DNA of 64,000 bases from Flectobacillus rivi (GCF_030056655.1 NZ_JASHIE010000015.1:62001-126000), one strand, 5' to 3'. Positions 1-9,019 are shown, counted from the first letter of the stretch. Notes: generated by a model from the sequence alone, not told the origin. A program made the numbers and translations.

Positions 1-280
1 TTGTATAATTAAGTAAAAGAAGTTAAATAGTTGGGATTTTATCCGCAATAGGCTTTATGCCTAATGCGAAAAATATAAAAGTATCTTTTATAGAATTCGA
101 AATACATTTTTGCCTAATAACTAACACCTATAACCTAAAGCATAACAATGTAAACTGATTCTACTAATAGATATCAAATCATGTCGCGATACACTACCCA
201 CCTCATTCCCACACAACTCCGTAAGCGTATCCCTCAAAAAATTCTTATCTTGCATATTCAATCAACCTTTGAAACGCTTA
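1..280. other. Intergenic region with hairpin
   Basis: No convincing gene lies upstream of the first enzyme. An imperfect hairpin sits at 44-68 (arms CGCAATAGGC and GCCTAATGCG, one mismatch). It contains the same GGC...GCCTAA / TTAGGC motif that recurs at 15047, 15534 and 63980, so it is probably a member or relic of that interspersed repeat. A short open frame at 181-402 overlaps the real gene and looks non-coding. Confidence 0.5.
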
Positions 281-3200
281 ATGAAAATAACGCATTACTT
301 CATCAAAACCTTAGCTATCCTAGGTTTGGCAAGTTCGGGGGCTTTGGCTCAATTAGAGCTTTTTCCCAATGCCAATCAAAAATGGGTAGACTCTGTATTT
401 AAAACGCTGACAGTTGACCAAAAGATTGGGCAATTGATGATGCCTCGTGCTAATTACAACGCAACCTACGATACCACACGCCTCAACCAAATCGTAAGAG
501 ATTATCATGTAGGTGGATTGGTATTTTTTGCTGGAAATCCTAGTAAGCAAGCGGTATTAGTCAATAAGCTACAAGCCATGGCCAAAGTGCCCATGTTGAT
601 AGGAATGGACTTGGAATGGGGCTTAAGTATGCGTCTCGATAGTACAACGCGTTTCCCTTATCAAATGGCGCTTGGTGCAATGCAAGGCAATACCCCGCTA
701 CTCGAAGAAATGGGTTATCAAATAGCCCTTCAGTGTAAGCGTATAGGCGTGCATGTGAATTATGCGCCTGTGGTAGATATCAACAACAATCCCAACAACC
801 CTGTTATCAACTTCCGCTCATTTGGAGAAAATAAGTATCAAGTAACGCAAAAGGCCATTGCTTACATGAAAGGCTTGCAACGTGGTGGCGTTATTACTTC
901 TGCGAAGCACTTTCCTGGGCATGGCGATACAGGTACCGATTCTCATTACGATTTACCTTTGATTAGTCATAATCGTACTCGATTAGATTCTTTGGAGTTG
1001 TATCCTTATCGCGAACTTATCAAAAATGGTTTGCAAGGCGTGATGGTAGCTCACTTGAATATCCCATCGTTGGATACTACCAAAAACTTAGCTTCTACGC
1101 TTTCTAGAAAAGTAGTTACAGACCTTTTACGTAAAGAATTAAACTTCAAAGGTTTGGTATTTACAGATGCCATGGATATGCAAGGTGCAGTGAAGTTTTT
1201 CCCTGAAGGAACTGCCAACGTAAAAGCCATTCTTGCAGGAAATGATATTCTTGAAACATTTGTAGATGTTCCTGCGGCATTTAATGCCATCAAAAAAGCA
1301 CTTTTGAGTGGAGAAATTTCTCAATCTGATATAGACGAACGTGTAAAAAGAATTCTTTTGGCTAAATCATGGGCTGGGCTAGATAAGTACAAACCGATTG
1401 ATACCAAAAACTTGATTGATGATTTGAATCCTCGTTTTTCAGATTTACTCAATCGTCAGTTGGCAGTCAATACAGTTACTTTACTTCGTAACAAAAAAGA
1501 TATTATTCCTTTACAAAACCTAGATACGTTAAAAATTGCCTCTTTGGTTATTGGAACACCAGCTTTTGGCTCGAAACCTGTAACAGATTTTCAGAAAATG
1601 TTGGGCAATTACACGGCTGTAGAACATTTTAACTTAGACGAAAACTCGGCTGATAGTACAATTGCTAAAGTTGAGGAGGCTCTCAAATCGTACAATTTGG
1701 TAATTATGGGTGTGAACGGGCAAAATATTCGCCCTGCTAAAAATTATAATATCCTCCCTAAAACTCAGGAGTTGGTTAAGAGATTTAGCAATGCCAAAAC
1801 CATCATTACGCTTTTCTCAAACCCTTACACACTAGGTAAATTCGAAAACTTAGAAAGTGCAGCTGCCTTGGTTCAAACTTTCCAAGAAACTCCGCACACA
1901 CAAGAAGCGGCAGCACAAGCTATATTTGGCGCTACTCCTATTACAGGCAAGCTCCCTGTGACGGTAAATACTGCTTTCAAATACAATGATGGTATTTCGA
2001 CAAAAGCCCTTCAACGTTTTGAATATACAGTTCCAGAAGCAGTAGGGATAGATTCAAAATATTTAGGCGCTCGCATCGACTCAATTGTAACCACAGCTAT
2101 CGACCGTAAAGCAACGCCTGGTGCGGTGGTTTTAGTCGCTAAAAATGGTAAAGTAATTTTCCATAAAGCTTATGGAAAACATACGTATGAAGGTAATCAA
2201 AAGGTAGCTTTAACTGATTTGTATGACTTGGCTTCGGTTACCAAAATTAGTACTTCGGTAGCAGCGATGATGCGTATGAGCGATGAAGGAAAGTTCTCAT
2301 TGAGCAGTACCATGGGCGATATGATTCCTGACTGGAAAAACTCCAATAAAGCTGGATTGATTTATAAAGACATTTTGACGCACCAAGCACGCCTAAGAGC
2401 ATGGATTCCATTCTGGCAAGATTGTATTGACTCTACCAAAATGCTACTGGCAAGCAAAGTGTATCAAGATAAAATTGCTGCGCACGGGTATCCAGAAGGA
2501 TATAAAATTACGTTTTGGGAAAAACTTTTCAGTCGTAAAAAAGCTTATGCTCGTATTGAAAAAGCAATACAGTCTGACAAAAAACTTTGGGCGGAATGCG
2601 TGAATATCTCCACACAACCAACCATTTGGAAGCACCATACTTTTGCGGCTGAAAAATCTAATGATTATTCTATCCAAGTAGCAGAAAACCTTTGGATTCA
2701 TAAAGATTACCACAATGTGCTTTACAAAGCAATTGAGGATTCGCCTTTGCGTGAGAAAAAAGAATATGTCTATTCAGATTTGTCGTACTATATGTATCCA
2801 CAAATCATTCCTCGTCTGACTGGTAAAGATTGGGAATCTTTCTTGAAAGATACTTTCTACCAACCATTGGGTGCTACTACGTTGACTTACAATGCTCGTT
2901 TGCATTATGATTTAAACAGAATTGTACCAACAGAATATGACTCTCTTTTCCGTAAAACACTCATCCACGGACGAGTACATGATGAAGGTGCTGCTATGCT
3001 CAATGGTATTTCAGGACACGCAGGCTTGTTTGGTAATGCCAACGATTTAGCAAAATTGATGCAGATGTATTTGCAAAAAGGATATTATGGAGGTAAGCGT
3101 TTTATCAAAGAAAGTACTTTGAACGAATGGACGAGCTATCCGTTTAGTGTTGCAGAAAATAGTCGTCGTGGCATTGGCTTCGATAAGCCCGACCGCAAAA

Positions 3201-3424
3201 AGCCAGGCATCAGTGCTGCTCCAAGCGCCCCAGCGTCGAGCTTTGGACACTCTGGTTTTACAGGAACTTATACTTGGGTTGACCCCGACAATCAACTGGT
3301 GTATGTATTCTTAGCCAACCGAGTATATCCTACACGCAACAATTCCAAACTGTCAGACCTCAATGTTAGAACCAATATCAATGAGGTAATCTACGATGCT
3401 ATCAAAAGAGGTATTAAGAAATAA
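281..3424 (+). CDS. Secreted GH3 beta-N-acetylhexosaminidase-like / serine beta-lactamase-fold fusion
   Basis: This is a protein of 1047 residues. The start is the ATG at 281; the frame is open a little further to a TTG at 269, but the ATG gives a classical signal peptide (cleavage after ALA, residue 23). Residues about 35-390 form a glycoside hydrolase family 3 barrel with the NagZ-type motif KHFPGHGDT (from residue 209) and the likely nucleophile in VFTDAMDM (Asp 296). Residues about 390-590 look like the GH3 C-terminal alpha/beta domain. Residues about 600-1045 are a class-C-beta-lactamase/esterase fold with SVTK (652-655), a YSD triad near 830 and HSG (990-992). Members of this fusion family occur in Bacteroidota and are presumed to act on periplasmic or surface amino-sugar polymers such as peptidoglycan; substrate and second activity are inferred. 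It is followed by a strong terminator and appears monocistronic. Confidence 0.9.
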   Translation: MKITHYFIKTLAILGLASSGALAQLELFPNANQKWVDSVFKTLTVDQKIGQLMMPRANYNATYDTTRLNQIVRDYHVGGLVFFAGNPSKQAVLVNKLQAMAKVPMLIGMDLEWGLSMRLDSTTRFPYQMALGAMQGNTPLLEEMGYQIALQCKRIGVHVNYAPVVDINNNPNNPVINFRSFGENKYQVTQKAIAYMKGLQRGGVITSAKHFPGHGDTGTDSHYDLPLISHNRTRLDSLELYPYRELIKNGLQGVMVAHLNIPSLDTTKNLASTLSRKVVTDLLRKELNFKGLVFTDAMDMQGAVKFFPEGTANVKAILAGNDILETFVDVPAAFNAIKKALLSGEISQSDIDERVKRILLAKSWAGLDKYKPIDTKNLIDDLNPRFSDLLNRQLAVNTVTLLRNKKDIIPLQNLDTLKIASLVIGTPAFGSKPVTDFQKMLGNYTAVEHFNLDENSADSTIAKVEEALKSYNLVIMGVNGQNIRPAKNYNILPKTQELVKRFSNAKTIITLFSNPYTLGKFENLESAAALVQTFQETPHTQEAAAQAIFGATPITGKLPVTVNTAFKYNDGISTKALQRFEYTVPEAVGIDSKYLGARIDSIVTTAIDRKATPGAVVLVAKNGKVIFHKAYGKHTYEGNQKVALTDLYDLASVTKISTSVAAMMRMSDEGKFSLSSTMGDMIPDWKNSNKAGLIYKDILTHQARLRAWIPFWQDCIDSTKMLLASKVYQDKIAAHGYPEGYKITFWEKLFSRKKAYARIEKAIQSDKKLWAECVNISTQPTIWKHHTFAAEKSNDYSIQVAENLWIHKDYHNVLYKAIEDSPLREKKEYVYSDLSYYMYPQIIPRLTGKDWESFLKDTFYQPLGATTLTYNARLHYDLNRIVPTEYDSLFRKTLIHGRVHDEGAAMLNGISGHAGLFGNANDLAKLMQMYLQKGYYGGKRFIKESTLNEWTSYPFSVAENSRRGIGFDKPDRKKPGISAAPSAPASSFGHSGFTGTYTWVDPDNQLVYVFLANRVYPTRNNSKLSDLNVRTNINEVIYDAIKRGIKK

Positions 3425-3504
3425 GGTTTGAAATGGAGAGGATTTGAAAATTTGAGAATTTGAAGATTTGAAAATGTCATAAACCTCCATTTTGGTATAG
3501 CTGT

Positions 3505-3558
3505 AAAAGCGACCTAGATACGACAGATAAAATTTGTCATATCTAGGTCGCTTTTTTT
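3505..3558 (+). terminator. Intrinsic terminator after GH3 fusion gene
   Basis: A 16-bp perfect outer stem (AAAAGCGACCTAGATA at 3505, partner at 3540-3555) encloses a second short GACA/TGTC stem and is followed by a T run. It ends the GH3 transcript and could also serve the convergent gene at 3643. Confidence 0.85.
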
Positions 3559-3561
3559 ATC

Positions 3562-3613
3562 ACTGGTTCAAGTCTGTGACTTTGACCTATTCTTTCAAGA
3601 GTTTATAACTTTA
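3562..3613. repeat. 52-bp direct repeat, copy 1 (with internal hairpin)
   Basis: The segment beginning ACTGGTTCAAGTCTGTGAC is repeated with about four mismatches at 5272-5323, in the same orientation, on the other side of the two duplicated genes. The first half is a near-palindrome (GGTTCAAGTC tgt GACTT.GACC). Confidence 0.75.
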
Positions 3614-3642
3614 CAGTGAACTAGACATTAAGAAGAATTCCT

Positions 3643-4386
3643 TTACTCCAACGTGATTAATTCAATCTCAAAATCTGATTTATTTAGTGCTTGCAAAATC
3701 GCATCTACCCCATCAAGTGCTGAACCCATATCAAGTGTGAAGAGATAGACATTTTTCTTTTTCTTTTCATAGCTGAAATTATGGATTAAGCCTAAGTTAG
3801 TCATGTCACTTTCATCAGAATCATCTTTTAACAAGCTTTTTTGATTATACGATTCAATAGCATTTCCGATAAATTCAGCTAAAATTTCGATGTTGACAGG
3901 GGTCTTTATCTTAATGCCAATATCTGGAAATGAAGAACCAAACCAGCCCATTTCTCGAATCTTAAACCGATAAAGTTTTTTGTCTATCGTAGCTTCTTTA
4001 GTAGGACGTTTCCACATATATTCGTTACGCTCAACGACCTGCTGTAATCGTTCTTGTGATGGCATATTTTCAATCCAAAAGCTGATTTCTTTGTCTGTTA
4101 CATCATCAGAAGCTAATACAATACTTCCATCTGATGAACGCCAGTGAAGTTCTGCTTCGGTAACCTCGGTACTCCAGATACTCAAGGATGCTTTTGCAAC
4201 CATCACGTCAATAATACCAAAGTACATAAAACCATTTTTATCGATTTTAGGTATAGAAACCCGTACAAATAGAAGTGATTCTTTCACATAGGGCACAACT
4301 TCTGATCTGATAATAGGAGCTAAAAATGATTCGACTTTTTCTAAGAAGGATTCCGAATATTTACCTTCATAAATAACTATTTTCAT
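3643..4386 (-). CDS. Unknown protein, tandem paralogue A
   Basis: This 247-residue protein has no signal peptide or membrane segment and is not a family I recognise. From residue about 80 (ELHWRSSDG) to the C-terminus it is nearly identical to the neighbouring paralogue at 4491-5222; only two residue differences are seen. Residues 1-40 are clearly related and residues 41-80 are divergent. A lysine-rich stretch (EKKKKN) precedes a short C-terminal alpha/beta segment. The 5' flank (4388-4425) is also duplicated next to the other copy, so the duplication covered the gene and its leader. Tandem mosaic paralogues of this kind are common among immunity-type genes of contact-dependent toxins, but no toxin gene is visible here, so no function is assigned. 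Confidence 0.75.
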   Translation of the reverse strand: MKIVIYEGKYSESFLEKVESFLAPIIRSEVVPYVKESLLFVRVSIPKIDKNGFMYFGIIDVMVAKASLSIWSTEVTEAELHWRSSDGSIVLASDDVTDKEISFWIENMPSQERLQQVVERNEYMWKRPTKEATIDKKLYRFKIREMGWFGSSFPDIGIKIKTPVNIEILAEFIGNAIESYNQKSLLKDDSDESDMTNLGLIHNFSYEKKKKNVYLFTLDMGSALDGVDAILQALNKSDFEIELITLE

Positions 4387-4490
4387 GACTTTAACTTTGG
4401 GGTCTTTGCTTTAATTCTCTGTAGACTACATTAACTGGAACAGGTGTCGCCACACTATATTGTTTTCGTATAAAATAATTGGAAAAGATC

Positions 4491-5222
4491 CTATTCCAAC
4501 GTGATTAATTCAATCTCAAAATCTGAATTATTTAGTGCTTGCAAAATCGCATCTACCCCATCAAGTGCTGAACCCATGTCAAGTGTGAAGAGATAGACGT
4601 TTTTCTTTTTCTTTTCATAGCTGAAATTATGGATTAAGCCTAAGTTAGTCATGTCACTTTCATCAGAATCATCTTTTAACAAACTTTTTTGATTATACGA
4701 TTCAATGGCATTTCCGATAAATTCAGCTAAAATTTCGATGTTGACAGGGGTCTTTATCCTAATGCCAATATCTGGAAATGAAGAACCAAACCAGCCCATT
4801 TCTCGAATCTTAAATCTATAAAGTTTTTTGTCTATCGTAGCTTCTTTAGTAGGACGTTTCCACATATATTCGTTACGTTCAACGACCTGCTGTAATCGTT
4901 CTTGTGATGGCATATTTTCAATCCAAAAGCTGATTTCTTTATCTGTTACATCATCAGAAGCTAATACGATACTGCCATCTGATGAACGCCAGTGAAGCTC
5001 TACATCCCAGATTCTCAATGCGGCTTTTGCAACTAACACCTTAATCATGCAAAAGTGGTATATTGAATTATTATTATCGCTCTTACGAATAGACAATCCT
5101 ATCCACAAAAGTGATTCTTTCACATGGGGAACAACTTCTGATTTAATAATAGGAACAATAAATGATTCGACTTTTTCTAAGAAGGATTCTGAACACCTAC
5201 CTTCTGAAATATTTATTTTCAT
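4491..5222 (-). CDS. Unknown protein, tandem paralogue B
   Basis: This 243-residue protein is the upstream member of the pair on the minus strand. Its start (MKINISEGR) and the following 38 residues match paralogue A with scattered substitutions. Residues about 41-76 differ and are four shorter, and from ELHWRSSDG onward the two are almost identical in protein and DNA. The gap of 104 bases to paralogue A contains the copy-A leader (a 38-base segment from ACTTTAACTTTGGGGTC that also precedes this gene at 5225). Each gene therefore seems to carry its own promoter or leader. Function is unknown. The identical 3' halves suggest recent duplication or gene conversion. Confidence 0.75.
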   Translation of the reverse strand: MKINISEGRCSESFLEKVESFIVPIIKSEVVPHVKESLLWIGLSIRKSDNNNSIYHFCMIKVLVAKAALRIWDVELHWRSSDGSIVLASDDVTDKEISFWIENMPSQERLQQVVERNEYMWKRPTKEATIDKKLYRFKIREMGWFGSSFPDIGIRIKTPVNIEILAEFIGNAIESYNQKSLLKDDSDESDMTNLGLIHNFSYEKKKKNVYLFTLDMGSALDGVDAILQALNNSDFEIELITLE

Positions 5223-5271
5223 GACTTTAACTTTGGGGTCTTTGCTTTAATTCTCTGTAGACTGTATTACA

Positions 5272-5323
5272 ACTGGTTCAAGTCTGTGACTTGGACCTAT
5301 TCTTTCAAAAGTTTATAACTTTA
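5272..5323. repeat. 52-bp direct repeat, copy 2
   Basis: This is the same segment as 3562-3613. Here the internal inverted repeat is better preserved (GGTTCAAGTC tgt GACTTGGACC). Together the two copies bracket the duplicated genes as direct repeats 1.7 kb apart. Confidence 0.75.
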
Positions 5324-5423
5324 TCATTCTATTTGTCACCGGCATAATTATGAAGATAGGGACAAGTAAACAAACTTTAGTTCTTAATAAACTAGCTAAC
5401 ATAAATTTAATTTCTACAACAAC

Positions 5424-5885
5424 ATGAAAAAAGTACTTTTAGGCATTGGGCTTCTTATCTCATTTTTTGTCATCAGGCATTTTACCTTACAAAGAGTCTG
5501 GGATTTTGATATTTATGAAATGGATGGAGGCATCACATGCTCTAGTGTAAATACGCCATTTCGCGCGAGTTTACATAAAATAACAATTGAAGGATATTTG
5601 GAAAATGATGCCTTATTGTCAGTCATTTATTATAATGAACATTCATCGTGGTACGAAAGAAAAGAGAATTGGGGTAAATCATACATCCAACATCCATTTA
5701 TAGTCCTAAAAAAAGGCAAAATCAGAAAGGAAATTATCACTGATATTCTTTCTGCACCAGTTGACCTTTACAATATTATACTAATCCCGCAAGAAGCTCT
5801 TAAAGCTCCTTATAAGAATTCTCAAATAGGGAAATTACATATCCGAGTGGAACTCTATCAATATCGAAGTCCATTATTCTTGTAA
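5424..5885 (+). CDS. Small membrane-anchored protein of unknown function
   Basis: This 153-residue protein starts MKKVLLGIGLLISFFVIRH, a single hydrophobic N-terminal segment that acts as an uncleaved anchor or signal. The remainder (about 130 residues) is a soluble mixed alpha/beta region rich in Tyr and Ile with no recognised motif. It is preceded by about 100 bases of AT-rich DNA and followed directly by a composite palindromic terminator element (5914-6062). It is probably a stand-alone gene, and no family could be assigned. Confidence 0.6.
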   Translation: MKKVLLGIGLLISFFVIRHFTLQRVWDFDIYEMDGGITCSSVNTPFRASLHKITIEGYLENDALLSVIYYNEHSSWYERKENWGKSYIQHPFIVLKKGKIRKEIITDILSAPVDLYNIILIPQEALKAPYKNSQIGKLHIRVELYQYRSPLFL

Positions 5886-5913
5886 CTCTTGTTTATTGGA
5901 ATTCAGGGGTTGA

Positions 5914-6062
5914 ACCATTGTGATTTTTTTCTAAAAGGCGTTCGAAAAACTAATGTTGAACGCCTTTTGATATTATTTACAAAGCATTGCGTCTCTATCC
6001 CTAAAACTCATTTTTAAAATAATCACTCATCCACTCAATCACGAATCACTAAATTTAGCAAG
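5914..6062 (+). repeat. Composite palindromic element, copy 1 (terminator core 5933-5968)
   Basis: The core is a terminator hairpin (AAAAGGCGTTC at 5933, GAACGCCTTTT at 5958) preceded by a CCATTGTGA box. It is followed by AAAGCATTGCGTCTCTA (about 5981) and an arm AAAATAATCACTCATCCACT (from about 6016). The same modules, in the same order, occur at 29676-30119, 37724-37960, 54788-54905 and 58000-58280. This copy has the right arm but no obvious left arm. The remaining bases up to 6339 hold the glyA leader and nothing else recognisable. Confidence 0.7.
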
Positions 6063-6339
6063 TTAGTCTAGTAAAAACACTTAAACTCTTCTTTGCCAGT
6101 GCTTAATCTTTTTACTTTTCCTAGAAATTAAAACTTTCTACTAATAACCTGAAAAATAAAGGGTTGCGAGACTAAGGCTAATTGAATAATTGCCTGATAA
6201 GCGTAAAAAAATGTTTTCACAATCCATTTTTTAAGAGTATTTTTACTGTGTTAATACAAGAAACGCTTGGTTTTTATCATTATTTAATGATTTGTTAATA
6301 CAAAACCAACCTCACAATTATTCAATCACAATTTGCGAA

Positions 6340-7632
6340 ATGGCAACAGCAACTTTCACGCTCGAAAGAGATACTGAAATTTTTAACTTGATTAACCAAG
6401 AAGCACACCGCCAAGAATTTGGTATCGAATTGATTGCTTCTGAAAACTTCACATCTAAGCAAGTAATGGAAGCACAAGGCTCTGTGCTTACCAACAAATA
6501 TGCAGAAGGTCTTCCAGGCAAACGTTACTATGGTGGTTGCGAAGTAGTTGACCAAATCGAAAATATCGCTATCGAACGTGCCAAAGCTCTTTTTGGTGCT
6601 ACTTGGGCTAACGTGCAACCTCACTCTGGTGCACAAGCTAATGCAGCAGTATTTTTGTCTTTCTTGAACCCTGGCGACAAAATCCTAGGTTTCAACCTTG
6701 CACACGGAGGTCACCTTTCTCATGGTTCTCCAGTAAACTTTTCAGGTAAATACTTCCAACCATTCTTTTATGGTGTAGAAGAAGAAACAGGTTTGATCGA
6801 CTGGGACAAAGTAGAAGCTACAGCCTTGAAAGAGCGTCCAAGATTGATTATCTGTGGTGCATCTGCGTATTCTCGTGACTGGGATTATGCTCGTTTGCGT
6901 AACATCGCTGACCAAGTAGGTGCTTTGTTGTTGGCAGATATTTCTCACCCTTCTGCTTTGATTGCAAAAGGTTTGTTGAATAACCCAATGCAACATTGCC
7001 ATATCGTTTCTACGACAACACACAAAACGTTGCGTGGTCCTCGTGGTGGTTTGATTATGATGGGTCAGGATTTTGAAAACCCATTCGGTTTCAAAACATT
7101 GAAAGGTGATTTGAAAACAATGTCTGCTTGTTTAGACGGCGCTGTATTCCCAGGAACTCAAGGTGGTCCTTTGGAGCACGTAATCGCTGCTAAAGCTGTT
7201 GCTTTTGGCGAGGCTTTGTCAGACGACTTCCAAGTATATGCTGAACAAGTTCAGAAAAATGCTAAAGTTATGGCTCAGGCATTCTTAGACAAAGGTTACA
7301 AAATCATTTCGGGTGGTACAGACAACCACTTGATGTTGATTGACCTTCGTCCAAAAGGATTGACTGGTAAATTGGCTGAAAACACTTTGGTAAAAGCTGA
7401 TATTACTATCAACAAAAACATGGTGCCATTCGATGACAAATCTCCATTTGTAACATCGGGTATGCGTGTAGGTACTGCTGCCATGACAACAAGAGGTATG
7501 AAAGAAGCTGAAATGTTGCACATTGTTGACCTTATCGATAGCGTATTGATGAACCATGACAACGAAACTTACATTGCTTCAGTAAAATCAGAAGTAAACA
7601 AATGGGTTGAGAACTTCCCACTTTACAGATAA
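6340..7632 (+). CDS. glyA: Serine hydroxymethyltransferase
   Basis: This 430-residue protein matches the usual length of the family. It interconverts serine plus tetrahydrofolate with glycine plus 5,10-methylene-tetrahydrofolate, the main source of one-carbon units in the cytosol. Family features seen are HRQEFGIELIASENF near the start, the NKYAEGLPGKRYYGG loop, the active-site region STTTHKTLRGPRGG with the PLP lysine at K229, and the PGTQGGPLEH stretch. The frame extends upstream to a TTG at 6292, but the ATG at 6340 gives the expected N-terminus (MATATFTLERD). It stands alone: a terminator follows and a repeat element precedes. Codon use is regular, as expected of a highly expressed gene. 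Confidence 0.97.
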   Translation: MATATFTLERDTEIFNLINQEAHRQEFGIELIASENFTSKQVMEAQGSVLTNKYAEGLPGKRYYGGCEVVDQIENIAIERAKALFGATWANVQPHSGAQANAAVFLSFLNPGDKILGFNLAHGGHLSHGSPVNFSGKYFQPFFYGVEEETGLIDWDKVEATALKERPRLIICGASAYSRDWDYARLRNIADQVGALLLADISHPSALIAKGLLNNPMQHCHIVSTTTHKTLRGPRGGLIMMGQDFENPFGFKTLKGDLKTMSACLDGAVFPGTQGGPLEHVIAAKAVAFGEALSDDFQVYAEQVQKNAKVMAQAFLDKGYKIISGGTDNHLMLIDLRPKGLTGKLAENTLVKADITINKNMVPFDDKSPFVTSGMRVGTAAMTTRGMKEAEMLHIVDLIDSVLMNHDNETYIASVKSEVNKWVENFPLYR

Positions 7633-7653
7633 TTCTCTGATTTTGTCGATATG

Positions 7654-7692
7654 AAAAAACCCTGACACCTACAAAGGTTGTCAGGGTTTTTT
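7654..7692 (+). terminator. Intrinsic terminator after glyA
   Basis: An 8-bp stem CCCTGACA (7660-7667) / TGTCAGGG (7679-7686), extended by A/T pairs, is followed by TTTTTT. Confidence 0.85.
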
Positions 7693-7704
7693 GCTTTTTT
7701 CGTG

Positions 7705-7713
7705 TAACTTTGC
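7705..7713 (+). promoter_or_regulatory. Possible -7 element (TAACTTTGC) upstream of tatC
   Basis: The TAACTTTGC sequence matches the Bacteroidota -7 consensus TAnnTTTG exactly and lies immediately after the glyA terminator. No well-spaced -33 TTTG is seen, and the leader to tatC would be about 185 bases, so this is tentative. Confidence 0.35.
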
Positions 7714-7898
7714 GAATAAGCACTTGATATATTTCGTTGTCAAAAACGAACTTATCTGGCAAGGAGCTTTCAAGATTTAGTTTTGTATAAAAAATACTTT
7801 ACTCAATTTTTGACTCCATCTTGTTTGTTTTCCTGTAAGTAAAAGACTTTCAGGTATTTGCTCGATACAACATCTCATTTTAATTTTTAAACTGACTA

Positions 7899-8747
7899 AT
7901 GGCACTAGACCAAGAATTTGACGAAGAACTAGAAGAAGGTATCGAAGGAAAGGAAATGACCTTCGTAGAGCATTTAGAAGAACTTCGCTGGCATTTATTA
8001 CGCTCGATTGCGTCTATTTTGATATTTACAATTGTTGCTTGGATTTACAGAGAAGAAATTTTTGGAGGAATCATCATGGGACCTGCCAAATCTGACTTCT
8101 GGACCAACCGAATGTTGTGTAAAGTAGCCGATGCTACAGGTATGGAAGGGCTTTGCTTTAAGCAAGCTAGCTTTATTTTGCAAAGTCGTGAGGTGTCAGG
8201 TCAATTTATGATGGCACTTACCCAGTCGATTATTGTAGGTTTGATGTTTGCATTCCCTTATTTCTTCTGGGAAATATGGAAATTTATTCGTCCAGGCTTG
8301 AAAGACACCGAAAAATCTGCTGCTCGTGGTGCGGTATTTTGGGTATCGCTTTTGTTTTTCATGGGTGTGAGTTTTGGATACTTTGTGGTTTCGCCAATGG
8401 CGATTAACTTCTTGGCGAACTTCAAACTTGATGATAGTATTCAAAACCAGTTTGACATCAACGATTATATTTCGTTGTTGTCGATGATGACATTGGCTTG
8501 TGGTCTTACGTTCCAACTCCCAATGATTGCTTATGTGCTTTCACGAGTGGGTATTTTGACGCCAACTTTTATGAGAGAGTACCGCCGTCATGCGTTGATT
8601 GTAATTTTGATTGTGGCAGCCATTATCACACCATCGCCAGATGTTATTTCTCAGTTGTTGGTAGCAACCCCATTGTTTGGTTTATATGAAATCAGTATTT
8701 GGGTTTCGGCAAGTGTCAATAAGAAAAGAGAAGCTGAAATACTCTAA
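7899..8747 (+). CDS. tatC: Sec-independent protein translocase TatC
   Basis: This 282-residue polytopic inner-membrane protein is the receptor of the twin-arginine translocation system, which exports folded proteins carrying an RR signal. The diagnostic N-terminal motif HLEELR is at residues 25-30, followed by the first membrane helix (SIASILIFTIVAWIY), a long periplasmic loop and further helices with the conserved FxxPYFFWEIWKFIRPGL region. The acidic N-terminal extension (residues 1-19) and the loop of about 50 residues before the second helix make it longer than enterobacterial TatC, as is common in Bacteroidota. No tatA/B gene is adjacent, so the subunits must be encoded elsewhere. Confidence 0.96.
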   Translation: MALDQEFDEELEEGIEGKEMTFVEHLEELRWHLLRSIASILIFTIVAWIYREEIFGGIIMGPAKSDFWTNRMLCKVADATGMEGLCFKQASFILQSREVSGQFMMALTQSIIVGLMFAFPYFFWEIWKFIRPGLKDTEKSAARGAVFWVSLLFFMGVSFGYFVVSPMAINFLANFKLDDSIQNQFDINDYISLLSMMTLACGLTFQLPMIAYVLSRVGILTPTFMREYRRHALIVILIVAAIITPSPDVISQLLVATPLFGLYEISIWVSASVNKKREAEIL

Positions 8748-8870
8748 TCAAAATCTTCTTTTTAGTAACAGGAAAGATTAAATTAATAACATTGATAGTA
8801 TTATTCTGATTGTGAATATCTTCAAATAACAGATATACAGTTAACGGATAACATCTTGTTACTTATTAAC

Positions 8871-8907
8871 AAATAAGCCTTAGTACGAGTTGTACTAAGG
8901 CTTATTT
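8871..8907 (+). terminator. Intrinsic terminator after tatC
   Basis: A perfect 16-bp stem (AAATAAGCCTTAGTAC / GTACTAAGGCTTATTT) has a 5-base loop and is followed by a T-rich tract. Confidence 0.85.
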
Positions 8908-9019
8908 GTTTTAGTTGGAAAGTGAACGCAACGCTTCCATCAAAAAAACTGTCATGTTTGTATCGTAAGTATTCAGTAAAATACGTAGTTTTCCCTTTCA
9001 TTTGTAACCAACCGATTGT

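Noticed and set aside
181..402. 73-codon frame overlapping the start of the GH3 fusion gene
   Set aside because: It overlaps the true gene in another frame and has no family resemblance.
3643..5222. Toxin-immunity cassette
   Set aside because: The tandem mosaic paralogues recall immunity genes, but no toxin, Rhs, VgrG or secretion gene is adjacent, so this was not asserted.
5272..5300. Possible tRNA T-arm (GGTTCAAGTC)
   Set aside because: The flanking bases do not pair as a T stem and there is no acceptor or anticodon arm; the sequence belongs to the 52-bp repeat.
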